DNA of 64,000 bases from Paenibacillus riograndensis SBR5 (GCF_000981585.1 NZ_LN831776.1:7681903-7745902); one strand, 5' to 3'; positions 26,004 through 37,734 are shown, counted from the first letter of the stretch. Notes: a model not told the origin generated them from the sequence alone. Numbers and translations: made by a program.

Positions 26004-27137
26004 ATGTCCACAGAACCAAAGCAACGCAAACGTTCAACACGTCAAAAAGTCGGCAGATGGAGCTTGGCCCTGCTCGGGGTAATTGTGCTGGGAATCGCTG
26101 TTTTTCTGCTGATACCTGCTCCGGTAGATCCAGCGTTATGGTCTGCACCTGCCGCCCCTTCCTTTGAGAAAGAGGGACCCTGGAAAGAAAACAGCAAGCT
26201 CAGCTCGGCTGAGCTGGTTACAGACCGCGCCAAGTTCCCGGAATTCATCACTTTTGATACCAAAGGACGGCTGTATACGGGGGACTCCGACGGCAAAATT
26301 TACAGAGTGGCCTTTGACGCAGAGGGCAAGGCGCAGCCGGCTGAAGTGTTCGCCGATACCCATGGAACACCTAACGGACTGAAATTCGACGCGGCGGGGA
26401 ATCTCATTGTGACAGATATTCAAAAAGGGCTGCTGTCGATTGACCCGGAGGGAAATATTCAAGTACTAACCACAGAAGTAGAGGGAGGGCCCATCTACCT
26501 GGCGAACGAACTGGACATCGCACAGGACGGATCGATCTATTTCTCGGATACCTCTAACTACGGCAAGGTCATGTTCAAAGAAATTGCCGAGAACAAACCG
26601 CATGGACGATTGCTGAAATATGATCCGCAGACCAAGCAGACGACCGTTTTACTTCGGGACTTATATTTTGCCAATGGGGTAGCCTTATCTGCTGACGAAG
26701 ATTTCGTGCTCGTGGCCGAATCGTATCATTATCAGTTGACCCGATACTGGCTGAAGGGGGCCAAGCAAGGCACCTCGGATATTTTTGCAGACAATATTGC
26801 TGGTTTCCCGGACAACATCACACGTGATGTACATGGACATTTCTGGGTAGGGGTATTCACAACCCGGTTGCCTTTTGCCGACTACATGCATAGCCATCCC
26901 TGGTTAGCGGCTACAATGTCCAAAGTTCCACAATCCTTGTTAAATGGAGCCAGTGCGCCGGTGAAGCATGGACTGGTCGCGGAATATGGACCCGAAGGGG
27001 AACTTGTGAATAGCTGGCATGATCCTGAAGGTACATTGTATGGCATCACCACTGCCGTAAACCAGGGTGGATATTTATATCTCGGAACCGCACCGGGAGG
27101 AAGCCAGGGCGTTCATCGGGTGCTTATGAATCCGTAA
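26004..27137 (+). CDS. Membrane-anchored strictosidine-synthase/SMP-30-like beta-propeller
   Basis: A 377-residue protein with an N-terminal membrane anchor (about 18-40: SLALLGVIVLGIAVFLLIPA) and a six-bladed propeller outside the membrane. Motifs typical of the strictosidine synthase/APMAP branch are visible: GGPIYLANELDIAQDGSIYF, PHGRLLKYDP, LYFANGVALSADEDFVLVAE and FPDNITRDVHGHFWVG. Members are usually lactonase- or esterase-like; the true reaction here is unknown. It is paired with the SDR, so the two may act on the same small molecule sensed by the TetR protein. Confidence 0.88.
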   Translation: MSTEPKQRKRSTRQKVGRWSLALLGVIVLGIAVFLLIPAPVDPALWSAPAAPSFEKEGPWKENSKLSSAELVTDRAKFPEFITFDTKGRLYTGDSDGKIYRVAFDAEGKAQPAEVFADTHGTPNGLKFDAAGNLIVTDIQKGLLSIDPEGNIQVLTTEVEGGPIYLANELDIAQDGSIYFSDTSNYGKVMFKEIAENKPHGRLLKYDPQTKQTTVLLRDLYFANGVALSADEDFVLVAESYHYQLTRYWLKGAKQGTSDIFADNIAGFPDNITRDVHGHFWVGVFTTRLPFADYMHSHPWLAATMSKVPQSLLNGASAPVKHGLVAEYGPEGELVNSWHDPEGTLYGITTAVNQGGYLYLGTAPGGSQGVHRVLMNP

Positions 27138-27188
27138 GGTAGTGTTAATGCTATATTCCTCCCCCCACTGCCACTTTAAGGCATTCCA

Positions 27189-27224
27189 AACAGCAGCTCA
27201 CTCCGTACAGGAGGAGCTGCTGTT
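27189..27224. terminator. Terminator hairpin after the propeller gene
   Basis: AACAGCAGCTC pairs with GAGCTGCTGTT around a 14-nt loop in the gap between convergent genes. T-tract is short. Confidence 0.55.
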
Positions 27225-27259
27225 CATATTGGGGGCATTTTCTTCCTACCCTCCAAACG

Positions 27260-27631
27260 CTAAGCGCGTGGACGATACGCCACACCATCCATCTGCACCT
27301 TCAGCCCATCCGGCCCGCCGACATGCGCGAACTCGGTGGAGATCGTTTTCCGGGCAGGGTACTTGCCTTGAAATCTGCGCTTGAACACCGTCTCCATCAC
27401 CGGAATATCCCACACATCCCGCAGCAAAATATCCAGCTTCACCACATCCGCAAGCCCCAGCCCCACCTGCTGCAAGCGGCTACTCATATCATCCAGCGCA
27501 CCTTCCACCTGCTCCTCCACCGTCCCGCCCACATTGCCTACACAGAAGCTGAGAAAAATAAAATCCCCTGCCTCCACAAATCCGGAATACGCATACTCCT
27601 CATTCACATCATGTCTAACGATCCCATCCAT
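27260..27631 (-). CDS. RidA (YjgF/YER057c/UK114) family protein
   Basis: A 123-residue protein of the RidA fold. The ATG at 27631 is chosen because GAGAGGT precedes it and a TATAAT promoter element lies within the longer frame. MDGIVRHDVNEEYAYSGFV begins the domain, with VEEQVEGALDDMSSRLQQVG and a conserved DVVKLDILLRDV segment. The catalytic Arg of the RidA subgroup is not clearly placed (KTISTEFAHVGG), so enamine/imine deaminase activity is uncertain. It stands alone. Confidence 0.85.
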   Translation of the reverse strand: MDGIVRHDVNEEYAYSGFVEAGDFIFLSFCVGNVGGTVEEQVEGALDDMSSRLQQVGLGLADVVKLDILLRDVWDIPVMETVFKRRFQGKYPARKTISTEFAHVGGPDGLKVQMDGVAYRPRA

Positions 27632-27779
27632 ACCTCTCGTCCCCTTATCCTTTAAGATAGGTTCATTATAAGAGGGGAAATCGGACAACTGTGTGTCGTG
27701 GTTCGGGAGGGGAATTATGGTAATATTGTACTTATCTCATATAGATTAATACAAAAAAATGAATGTATGGGGGATTTTA

Positions 27780-28328
27780 ATGACGCAATTTTATCTCGTT
27801 CGCCACGGTGAACCTCAGTGGGACATAAATGAACACTACAAATTAAAGGGACATGGCCGGGACCTGGTTCCTCTTACGAATAAAGGAATTAACCAAGTAT
27901 ATTTGACCGCTAAAGATCAACGTTTAAAAGAAGCCGAAATTATTGTCTCTTCCCCTTACCCAAGAGCACTTCAAACAGCCGCTATTCTATCAAAGGAACT
28001 TGGTTTAGAAATAATGGTTGAATTCGATTTAAGGGAATGGCAGCCCGACTTAACATTTGAATATGACTCATTGGAGAGGCTTAAAGAACTGGGGGACGAT
28101 TATGATGCTAATCATGGAGTCTATCCTCCTGGGATTAACAAGCTTTGGGAAACTAAAGAACTACTGAAGAACCGTATGGAGAAAGTAATTGACAAATATC
28201 TCGAATTTCAAAAGGTGATCATTACTGGACACGGCATGGCTTTTCGTACTTTGGTAGGAGAGGTAGGCGAAATTCCACATGCTTCGATTATCGAGTATTA
28301 TAAAAAAAGGCATGCCGCACTACGTTAA
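27780..28328 (+). CDS. Histidine phosphatase family protein
   Basis: A 182-residue phosphoglycerate-mutase-like phosphatase. The ATG at 27780 is chosen because GGGGGA precedes it, giving MTQFYLVRHGEPQW with the catalytic RHG motif. SSPYPRALQTA contributes the second Arg, and ITGHGMAFR the second catalytic His. The sequence is AT-richer than the genes to its left, marking the start of an accessory-looking stretch. The substrate is not predictable. Confidence 0.9.
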   Translation: MTQFYLVRHGEPQWDINEHYKLKGHGRDLVPLTNKGINQVYLTAKDQRLKEAEIIVSSPYPRALQTAAILSKELGLEIMVEFDLREWQPDLTFEYDSLERLKELGDDYDANHGVYPPGINKLWETKELLKNRMEKVIDKYLEFQKVIITGHGMAFRTLVGEVGEIPHASIIEYYKKRHAALR

Positions 28329-28379
28329 CAAGGAATTTGTCTGAATGATACGCAAATCTTATATGTGAGGGTGATTCGT

Positions 28380-28970
28380 TTGAAGCAAGGACTTATTGTG
28401 TTGTTGAACGGAACTTCAAGTTCTGGAAAGACTAGTATTTCTATGGAACTGAAAAATCAGAAAGAGATTCCTTTTCATCATTTATCCATAGATGATTTTT
28501 TTGGTAATTACAATGATTTTATTGATAATAAATATCCGGATATTGAACCTACAAGAGAAGTGGAAGATGTCGGACAAATACTTTTTGATCCCATAATCTC
28601 AGTGTACTATGCAACAATTAAATTGTTTTCAGAAATGGGTTTGAATGTCATCGTCGATACCGTAATCGACAATGACAAGCGGTTTAATGATTTCCTTGAT
28701 CTATTTTTTGACCATCCTACATTGTTTGTAGGCGTATTATGCTCGAAAGAAGAACTCACAAGAAGAGAGCAAATCAGAGGAGATCGTGAGATTGGACTAG
28801 CAAATTCCCAGTACGACAAAATATATTCCTTTACTGAATATGACCTTGAAGTAAATACTGGAGAGTTGAGTCCAACAGAATGCGCCGAAAAAATATTAAG
28901 TTTTATTAAGTCCGATCAGGATTACTCTGCATTTAAGAAATTAAGTAAAAGAGAGATTAGCGTTTCATAG
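28380..28970 (+). CDS. Chloramphenicol-phosphotransferase-like P-loop kinase
   Basis: A 196-residue P-loop protein. The TTG at 28380 follows GAGGGTG and gives MKQGLIVLLNGTSSSGKTSI, with Walker A GTSSSGKT near residue 12. LSIDDFFGNYNDF and VIVDTVIDN provide the acidic Asp residues expected for a small-molecule kinase of the CPT group. True chloramphenicol 3-O-phosphotransferase is from Streptomyces, and most relatives have unknown substrates. It is AT-rich like its neighbour and ends 13 nt into the end of the convergent helical-repeat gene. Confidence 0.8.
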   Translation: MKQGLIVLLNGTSSSGKTSISMELKNQKEIPFHHLSIDDFFGNYNDFIDNKYPDIEPTREVEDVGQILFDPIISVYYATIKLFSEMGLNVIVDTVIDNDKRFNDFLDLFFDHPTLFVGVLCSKEELTRREQIRGDREIGLANSQYDKIYSFTEYDLEVNTGELSPTECAEKILSFIKSDQDYSAFKKLSKREISVS

Positions 28971-29837
28971 AAGGCGAATCCACCCCCGACAGTACACCCG
29001 CATGATGCAGTTCCGGGAGCTCCAAAACAACCTGGCCCAGACACTCCGTCAGCACCTCATGATATCGCCGAGCCTGCTCTTCGGTAACGTCTTCACGCAG
29101 CGATTCGAACAACGCCAGACAGCGCTTGAAATTCCCGTCATGCCTGGACTGATGGGCCAGTCTTAAAGATTGTATCGTCCATTCCAGCGCCTCCTGCAAT
29201 CTGCCTGCCCGCTTATGATATAACGCAAAGTGATAACAATAGCGAAATAATGCGAGAGATTGCCTGCATCCTCATTCTCCCTGAACCCATCACTCTGTTC
29301 AGCGAATGTGTGCAGCAGATCATCCACATCAAGACCGTACTGCACCGCAGCCTGCAAAATTGTCCCCAACCCCGGCAACAGCTCCTCGGGATTATCCTGC
29401 AGGAATCGGGCATACCCCTCCAGCAATTCTGTTTTGCCCGACAAAATCTCCACGATGTACAGGTTGGCACGGGCCAAATATCTGAACTCCTCGGCGACTT
29501 CCTCCCCTTCCACTCCCAAATCCTCTATCCAGCCAAGCTCGGCATAGCGGTAAATGGAATCTCTGGCCTCATCATACTTCCCCTGCTTCTGGCAAACGAT
29601 GCCCCGCATCAGATGACTGAATCCGAAGTAATACACCAGCGGACGTTCCATATCCACAATCGGCACCGGAAGTTTCTTAGCCTTGTGATACTGCCGCTCC
29701 TCATAGATGCACTGCGCATAGCTGTACAGAATACCCGCCGTATTCAGCATCTTGTCCCAATCCTCGAAGCGATAAGCCATTTCCAGCATTTCAACAATAA
29801 TATCCGGCTTGAGTGATTTCAGAATGGAAGGACGCAC
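28957..29837 (-). pseudogene. Helical-repeat (TPR-like) protein, interrupted by a 1-nt frameshift
   Basis: A GTG at 29837 with AAGGAGG upstream opens a frame beginning MRPSILKSLKPDIIVEMLEM. It is an all-helical protein with TPR-like pairs (MRGIVCQKQGKYDEARDSIY). The frame reads on into unrelated sequence, while the continuing helix (FALYHKRAGRLQEALEWTIQ) is in another frame to 28957. One extra T in the T-run near 29250-29254 would restore a protein of about 293 residues (HYFRYCYHFALYHKRAG). It is divergent from three XRE regulators, an arrangement seen for regulator/sensor pairs. Function unknown. Confidence 0.75.
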
Positions 29838-30023
29838 GGGTGGGGCCTCCTTCGTTTAGATAGGATATAGTTCTGATTTCTTCGATACGTATTTTATTGA
29901 ACTTAAAGGAAATAATGGAATGCATATTCATTATCTATAAGTATTATTTAAAAGTCAAATACAATCTATAGTGTGTTAATAAGACATACTTACTCAGTTA
30001 AGCTTGTCATGAGGTGAGCCAAA

Positions 30024-30383
30024 ATGCCAGATGAATCCAAGTCAGAGCTTGTAAAAAAAATTGGAGAACGCATCCGAAGATTACGTAAAGAAATGAACCT
30101 ATCGCAAGAGCAGCTTGCAGAACGGTCCAGTTTACATACGAATTATGTGGGACAAGTCGAACGCGGAGAAAAGAACCTTACGCTTGAGACCTTGGAGAAA
30201 GTGGTTGGAGGTCTAGACATTTCGTTAGAGGAGTTATTCAGGTACATTGGGCCAATGGAGAAACAAGACGCTCTTGGACAAATTGTAGAACTGCTTGTTG
30301 AACGTTCGGTGGAAGATCAAAATATGGCATTGAATGTTTTGAAGACGGTTATAGAATGGGAAGAAAAAAAAATTAAAGAGTAA
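30024..30383 (+). CDS. XRE-family regulator 1 (of three tandem)
   Basis: A 119-residue protein with an N-terminal lambda-Cro-type helix-turn-helix (about 12-68: IGERIRRLRKEMNLSQEQLA, then YVGQVERGEKNLTLETLEKV) and a short helical tail of about 45 residues. A GAGGTG site precedes the ATG. It is the first of three similar, co-directional genes within 1.2 kb. Small XRE proteins of this size usually act as dimeric repressors; the target is unknown. Confidence 0.9.
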   Translation: MPDESKSELVKKIGERIRRLRKEMNLSQEQLAERSSLHTNYVGQVERGEKNLTLETLEKVVGGLDISLEELFRYIGPMEKQDALGQIVELLVERSVEDQNMALNVLKTVIEWEEKKIKE

Positions 30384-30522
30384 GACTTTATTTCGATACC
30401 TTCGTTGCTGCTGCAAATACAAATATGATGAAGGTTAGTTGTCTGTTTATCATCATATGCTCCCCGTCCTCCTCTCCCCGCTTGATTATCCTTTCTTAAC
30501 CTTCGGAAAAGGTGATTCATAT

Positions 30523-30870
30523 ATGATAGATCTACGGAATACAGTCGGAGACAGAATTCGGGTTATAAGAAAAGCAAAGGGATTAACGCAACAGCAATTA
30601 GCAGAACTATCCAACCTGGATGATGCATACATAGGGGCAGTAGAACGTGGTGAACGGAATTTTTCTATTGATACACTGGAGAAAATAGTTACAGCACTGA
30701 AAATTCAACCGATGGAGTTGTTTCAAAATCATGATGATTTGAATGAGGTTGAAGCCGCACAGAGGAGAGCAATTGATGAATATGCAGTTACTGTTAGTGA
30801 GTTGAGTGTTAAGCAGATAAATACTTTGAATAGGATTGTTAGAGAGGTTAAGGGAGCTTTTGTGGATTAG
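30523..30870 (+). CDS. XRE-family regulator 2 (of three tandem)
   Basis: A 115-residue paralogue of the previous gene: helix-turn-helix with VGDRIRVIRKAKGLTQQQLA and YIGAVERGERNFSIDTLEKI, then a different acidic/helical tail. The ATG at 30523 is preferred because AAAAGGTG precedes it and the product aligns with its neighbours; an upstream in-frame start would add 28 unrelated residues. A 139-nt gap with its own ribosome site separates it from regulator 1. Confidence 0.9.
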   Translation: MIDLRNTVGDRIRVIRKAKGLTQQQLAELSNLDDAYIGAVERGERNFSIDTLEKIVTALKIQPMELFQNHDDLNEVEAAQRRAIDEYAVTVSELSVKQINTLNRIVREVKGAFVD

Positions 30871-30888
30871 GCGTACTGAGGAGATCCA

Positions 30889-31239
30889 ATGAATTTACCA
30901 GAAAGTGTAGGAAATCGGATACGTGAGCTCAGAAAAGCAAAAGGATGGACGCAAGAACAACTAGCTGAAGCAGCATCCCTTCATTACAGTTACATAGGTG
31001 GGGTAGAGCGAGGCGACCGTAACATTTCTTTGGAGACTCTGGCGAAAATAATAACCGCCTTCCAAGTTCCGGCTGTAGAAATTTTTCGTTTTGAGGATGA
31101 AACCGACCGCCGTAAGGCGTTAGATGAGCATATGACCTTAATAAGTGATAGGAGTACAGAGGAAATAGCAGCAATCACTAAAATCAATCGGGAAGTGATT
31201 GCTACCATGGGTTATGGAGTGGGAGCAAAAAAACATTAA
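30889..31239 (+). CDS. XRE-family regulator 3 (of three tandem)
   Basis: A 116-residue protein with the same plan: VGNRIRELRKAKGWTQEQLA, YIGGVERGDRNISLETLAKI and a C-terminal helix. GAGGAG lies before the ATG, 18 nt after regulator 2, so these two are probably co-transcribed. The three tails differ most, which suggests duplication followed by divergence in partner or ligand binding. Confidence 0.9.
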   Translation: MNLPESVGNRIRELRKAKGWTQEQLAEAASLHYSYIGGVERGDRNISLETLAKIITAFQVPAVEIFRFEDETDRRKALDEHMTLISDRSTEEIAAITKINREVIATMGYGVGAKKH

Positions 31240-31303
31240 AGAGTAAAACTTTACTGACTATCCTCTCTTAACCTTTGAATAGAATTGTTAGCTATACAAA
31301 GAA

Positions 31304-31347
31304 CAAAACGGCTACGCAGTCCTTCACCGGACAACATAGCCGTTTTG
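31304..31347. terminator. Terminator after the XRE cluster
   Basis: CAAAACGGCTA pairs with TAGCCGTTTTG around a 22-nt loop, giving A-rich and T-rich flanks suited to either direction. Confidence 0.6.
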
Positions 31348-31383
31348 GCGTTGCCTGGAGAACCCTTTATGTTCGGCAACTCC

Positions 31384-31617
31384 AAGTGGAAAAAGGATCA
31401 CTAATTTGCTCGAGCACCCTATTCTCCGCAGGTTAAGTGGAAAAAGGATCACTAATTCAGCCCATTTCGCTCCCGGAGAGGTAATGTGGCCCAATTAAGT
31501 GTCCTTTTTCCACCTAAATCTCACAATTGTTGATTTTGGGGAGAAATAAGTTCCCTTTTTCCACCTAGCACTGCTCACCTGCTACTTCGACAGCGCTAGT
31601 TGGAAAAAGGCTATCGA
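31384..31617. repeat. Five copies of a GTGGAAAAAGGATCACTAAT-like repeat
   Basis: The 385-nt gap between the XRE cluster and ptsI holds five related units: direct copies at 31384-31406 and 31435-31457, inverted copies at 31493-31515 and 31544-31566, and a partial direct copy at 31598-31617. The shared core is GTGGAAAAAGG. Opposed copies could form long hairpins. No gene is seen here. Confidence 0.75.
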
Positions 31618-31624
31618 ATCCGGC

Positions 31625-33352
31625 TTACACCTGATGGATATCGAATGTCCTTTTGACATACTCAATAACTTCTTCTGAAGTTTTCATGGATAGAACGGCC
31701 TCTTTAACGCTTGTTGCATGTTCACTAGACAGCTCTTTGATTTGTGCACGTGCCGGAAGGATTGAGGTTGCACTCATGGAGAACTCATCAAGCCCTAAAC
31801 TAACCAGGAGAGGAATGGCAATCGGGTCGCCTGCCATTTCTCCACACATCCCAACCCACTTTCCTTCTTTGTGCGCCGCGTCAATGACCATTGAAACCAG
31901 CCGTAGAATCGCTGGATTATAGGGTTGATACAAATAGGATACACGTTCATTCATACGATCGGCAGCCATGGTATATTGGATCAAATCATTGGTTCCAATG
32001 CTTAAGAAGTCAACCTCTTTGGCAAATTGATCCGCCATTACGGCTGTAGACGGAATTTCAACCATCATGCCAATTTCAATGTTATCCGCTGCCTTTACGC
32101 CGCTGGCAATAAGCTTTTCCTTTTCTTCCATAAGAATGGCTTTGGCTTCCCTGAATTCAGAAACTGTTGCAATCATAGGGAACATGATTTTCAAGTTTCC
32201 ATAGCTGCCGGCACGTAATAATGCACGTAATTGTGTACGGAAAATATCCTGTTCCTCCAGGCATAAACGAATCGCTCTAAAGCCTAAAAACGGGTTCATT
32301 TCTTTCGGCAGATTTAAGTAGGGCAGCTCTTTATCTCCACCGATGTCCAGTGTGCGGACAACAACCGGTTTTCCGTCCATTTTTTCAAGAACGGTTTTGT
32401 AGGCATTAAATTGCTCTTCCTCTGTCGGAAGCCGGTCCTTGCCCATATAAAGAAACTCCGTACGATACAGCCCTACCGCCTCTCCGCCATTTGCCAGCAC
32501 CCCTTTAACATCAGCCGGTGTACCGATGTTTGCGGCCAGTTCGACATGCACGCCATCTTTAGTCACCGTCGGCTCATGAACTACTTTCGCCCACAGTGCT
32601 TTTTGCGCTTCGTATTTTACTTTTTTCGCTTCATATAGAGCAATGACTTCTGATGACGGGTCAATGATGACTTCACCTTCCAAACCGTCAACAATGACCA
32701 TTATCCCGTTTTCAATCATTGAAACAGCTTGTTTTGTACCGACGACAGCGGGGATTTCCATGGAGCGGGCCATGATCGCCGAATGGGAAGTGCGGCCCCC
32801 GATATCTGTCGTAAAACCTTTCACATACCGGCGGTTTAGCTGCGCGGTATCTGAAGGGGTTAAATCCCCGGCGATGATGATGACTTCTTCAGAAATCAGG
32901 CTGGGATCGGAAATTTGCACGCCTAATAAATGTGCGGTCACCCGATTCGTTACATCGCGGATGTCTTTGGCGCGTTCCCGCATATACTCGTTATCCATGG
33001 ATTCCAGCATGGAAACAAATCTGTCGGCTGACTCTTTTAAGGCAAACTCCGCATTTACGCCTTCCGTGCTTATCTTTTCGAACACGGGATTTAATAGTTC
33101 CGGGTCATTCAGCACCAATAGCTGGGCAGCGAGAATTTCTGCTTTGTCAGCGCCAAGCTCACAGTTTACGTATTCCGTAATTTTCTCAAGCTCTGCTTTT
33201 GACCTGCTGATGGCTTGCTCCAACCGCTGTTTCTCGGCTTCCTTATCTTTGACATTCTTCTTTAAGATGTGGAGCTCCGGCTCCTCCAGACGATAGGCTT
33301 TGGCGATCGCTATGCCGGATGAGGCCCCGATTCCTTTCAACTGATTTCGCAT
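31625..33352 (-). CDS. ptsI: PTS enzyme I (phosphoenolpyruvate-protein phosphotransferase)
   Basis: A 575-residue enzyme I, of normal length, that passes phosphate from PEP to HPr. It has the HPr-binding N-terminal domain, the phospho-His motif [12 protein letters not shown] (about 180-195), and the PEP-binding C-terminal barrel with the [14 protein letters not shown] segment and catalytic Cys in [11 protein letters not shown]. It overlaps the HPr gene by 16 nt. It is unusual that it sits inside a sugar-specific PTS operon and not in a separate general ptsHI locus. Confidence 0.95.
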   Translation of the reverse strand: MRNQLKGIGASSGIAIAKAYRLEEPELHILKKNVKDKEAEKQRLEQAISRSKAELEKITEYVNCELGADKAEILAAQLLVLNDPELLNPVFEKISTEGVNAEFALKESADRFVSMLESMDNEYMRERAKDIRDVTNRVTAHLLGVQISDPSLISEEVIIIAGDLTPSDTAQLNRRYVKGFTTDIGGRTSHSAIMARSMEIPAVVGTKQAVSMIENGIMVIVDGLEGEVIIDPSSEVIALYEAKKVKYEAQKALWAKVVHEPTVTKDGVHVELAANIGTPADVKGVLANGGEAVGLYRTEFLYMGKDRLPTEEEQFNAYKTVLEKMDGKPVVVRTLDIGGDKELPYLNLPKEMNPFLGFRAIRLCLEEQDIFRTQLRALLRAGSYGNLKIMFPMIATVSEFREAKAILMEEKEKLIASGVKAADNIEIGMMVEIPSTAVMADQFAKEVDFLSIGTNDLIQYTMAADRMNERVSYLYQPYNPAILRLVSMVIDAAHKEGKWVGMCGEMAGDPIAIPLLVSLGLDEFSMSATSILPARAQIKELSSEHATSVKEAVLSMKTSEEVIEYVKRTFDIHQV

Positions 33353-33618
33353 GGTTCGCCGAGCCCTTCCTTTTTCAAAGCTTCTTCAATCCCTTCGATC
33401 GCCTTATCCGCATCGGAGCCAGCCGCAGCAATTTGAATTTGAGCTCCTTGCGGAACCCCCAAAGACATCACGCCCACAATCGATTTCAGGTTAACGGTTC
33501 GGCCGTTATATTCGATGTTCACCTCCGTATTATATTTGCTTGCAGCTTGAACTAAGATTGACGCCGGACGCGTGTGTATTCCCAGCTCATCAGTTACAGT
33601 AAATGTTTTTTTCACCAT
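33337..33618 (-). CDS. ptsH: HPr phosphocarrier protein
   Basis: A 93-residue HPr with the active-site His15 in GIHTRPAS and the regulatory Ser46 region [11 protein letters not shown], so both EI-dependent and HPr-kinase-dependent phosphorylation look possible. It is a few residues longer than the usual 88. It lies between the membrane protein gene (36-nt gap) and ptsI, in the same direction as the beta-glucoside PTS genes. Confidence 0.95.
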   Translation of the reverse strand: MVKKTFTVTDELGIHTRPASILVQAASKYNTEVNIEYNGRTVNLKSIVGVMSLGVPQGAQIQIAAAGSDADKAIEGIEEALKKEGLGEPCEIS

Positions 33619-33654
33619 AGCTTCCGTCTCCTCTTTCTATAGAAATTGCTTTTT

Positions 33655-35753
<2,099 letters not shown>

Positions 35754-35764
35754 TTATTGATTAT

Positions 35765-36112
35765 TTATTTATTGATCATTTCCAGTTGGGTCAGCCTCTG
35801 ATTAAAGCTCTCGAAAATATCAATTAACCGCTTGGCAATATTAATTTCACTATAAATTGTCATTAACGTGTCTTGGGCATGGGCAAATAAAACGGAGTAC
35901 TCCCCTTTCGCCCCTTCGGTTTCTTTTTGGATGCAATTCGTTTGCACGCGATGAGCGATGACAATTTCCGCATTGGCTAATTTCATCTTCTCCTTAGCCC
36001 CGGCAAAGTCGCTTTTTTCAATATCCTTTAGCGCATCCGTACAATGCTTTCTTGCTTCCCCTGCGTGCAAAATGATTTGCATTGCATCTTGAGCCACTTC
36101 TTCAGAAGTCAT
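35765..36112 (-). CDS. PTS lactose/cellobiose-type IIA component
   Basis: A 115-residue IIA protein of the Lac family, all-helical, with phospho-His 78 in the motif LFAHAQDTLM. It receives phosphate from HPr and gives it to IIB. It lies 20 nt after the IIC gene and 32 nt before the glucosidase gene in one operon. Confidence 0.95.
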   Translation of the reverse strand: MTSEEVAQDAMQIILHAGEARKHCTDALKDIEKSDFAGAKEKMKLANAEIVIAHRVQTNCIQKETEGAKGEYSVLFAHAQDTLMTIYSEINIAKRLIDIFESFNQRLTQLEMINK

Positions 36113-36132
36113 AATAAAGTCTCCTTAACAGA

Positions 36133-37362
36133 TTAATTGGCTTGCGGCAATTCTTTTTCAAGTTCTTGCTTTTCGTAGGCTTTGAAAAATGGATACCAAA
36201 TCAGCGTAGCTGCCGTGACAACGATAAGCATCAGGATAATCCCTGTAATGGTTCCCGTTGTAACCCACGTAGAGATTGGAAAAGGAACGTACCACATATC
36301 GAAAACCACTTTCGGGATGGGGCCAAAGTGAATGACTTTGGTTCCGATCCAAACGATCAACGGCAAGACCAAACCATTGATCCACATCGGCAGCATCATA
36401 ATGGGATTCCATACGATTGAACCAAACACTAAAGGCTCGTTGATATTAAAGATGGATGGTACCAAACTTGCGCGTCCCAGCGCTTTTAGCTTGGTGCTTT
36501 TAGAAAGCAGATGCATAAAGGCCAGCGGCAACGTACAGGCCACGCCTCCAACCCACAGGTATGCTGAATAAATCGTTTCGGCTGTTACGAGATTATGCGC
36601 CCCCGCGGTAGCGTTGGCCATAATAGCCGCCAGAAAGATCGGTTTGGTGACAGGGGTTAGAATCCAACTGGAAATCCCCATGGAATATAAGAAACAGCTG
36701 ATAAACAAAATTAGCATGAATCCCCAAGGCGTCTCTACCACGCTCGCCAACGGCATAAAAATATTCAAAATGATGTTGTAGATATCAATATGAACGAGAT
36801 CGACCAACACCCAGGCCAGAATGATAGTTACCCCAATCGGAAGCATGGAATCAAACCAGGCTCTGACAAAGTCCGGGATGACGGATTCTTCTTTGAAAAA
36901 CGAGAATTTTCCGAACAGACTCATGATATAACCCGTGATAAGAGCGGCAATGATAGCAACGAACATGCCGCCGGTTCCCAAAGAACTATGCTTGAAACCA
37001 ACCGTACCGTCCTTTACAACTTGGGGAGTAACGATGATCAAAAAAGTAATCAGGCTTGTACATCCGGCAATAAAGCGCTGTTTTCTCAGCTTCTTCTTTT
37101 CCATCAAGTTGAACGGAATCAGGAAAGAAACCAGCAGCGAAAGCATGCCCATCGTCCACCCAAAGGGAACCCAAAAGTCAGGGTAGTTTTTGATATGATA
37201 CACATCTCCAGGTATAGTCAGAAGGCAAAATACCGATCCTAAAAGAATAAAAGGCAATAGCTGCATAACAGAATCTTTAAGTGTGATAACCCATACATTG
37301 TTATTGACTTTATTCATCTTCGGAGAAAAGTCATTTTTCAGCCATTCTATTAATTTGTTCAT
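36133..37362 (-). CDS. PTS cellobiose-type IIC permease
   Basis: A 409-residue membrane component with about ten helices, of the lactose/cellobiose IIC family. Motifs include LLGSVFCLLTIPGD near helix 1 and the conserved loop SLVPSIFNINEPLVFGSIVWNP (shown as PSIFNINEPLVFG), which lines the sugar site. GGGGATAACAG lies before the start. It moves and phosphorylates a beta-glucoside together with IIB and IIA. Confidence 0.94.
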   Translation of the reverse strand: MNKLIEWLKNDFSPKMNKVNNNVWVITLKDSVMQLLPFILLGSVFCLLTIPGDVYHIKNYPDFWVPFGWTMGMLSLLVSFLIPFNLMEKKKLRKQRFIAGCTSLITFLIIVTPQVVKDGTVGFKHSSLGTGGMFVAIIAALITGYIMSLFGKFSFFKEESVIPDFVRAWFDSMLPIGVTIILAWVLVDLVHIDIYNIILNIFMPLASVVETPWGFMLILFISCFLYSMGISSWILTPVTKPIFLAAIMANATAGAHNLVTAETIYSAYLWVGGVACTLPLAFMHLLSKSTKLKALGRASLVPSIFNINEPLVFGSIVWNPIMMLPMWINGLVLPLIVWIGTKVIHFGPIPKVVFDMWYVPFPISTWVTTGTITGIILMLIVVTAATLIWYPFFKAYEKQELEKELPQAN

Positions 37363-37376
37363 TTCTGTTATCCCCT

Positions 37377-37703
37377 TTAAATTTTCAATTCGCTCAGCAA
37401 ATCATTTAAAGCGGCTTCCCCATCTAAGGTGGAATAATAAGAAGGCTTCATTAAGAGCACTTTGACATCGGAATCTCTGGTAAGCTCTTCGATTTCATCA
37501 ACGATATAAGCCAAGTGGGGACCGACTAACAAAGCATCGATATCATCGATATAATTTTCGATTTCCGCTTCCCCTCTGGCTATGATATCCATATTCAGGT
37601 TTCTCTTTTTGGCGGCCTTGCGAATATTGGCAGCCATAAAACCGGAGCTTGCTCCCGACCCGCAAACCAACAACACATGTAACATTTCGCTTGAATTTGC
37701 CAT
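37377..37703 (-). CDS. PTS lactose/cellobiose-type IIB component
   Basis: A 108-residue IIB with the phospho-Cys at residue 15 in LLVCGSGASSGFM. It is the first gene of the PTS operon, 14 nt before IIC, with AAGGAGG upstream of its ATG. A cre site and the divergent activator gene lie just upstream. Confidence 0.95.
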   Translation of the reverse strand: MANSSEMLHVLLVCGSGASSGFMAANIRKAAKKRNLNMDIIARGEAEIENYIDDIDALLVGPHLAYIVDEIEELTRDSDVKVLLMKPSYYSTLDGEAALNDLLSELKI

Positions 37704-37734
37704 GGTAATCCTCCTTGCTTTTATTTATAATGTT

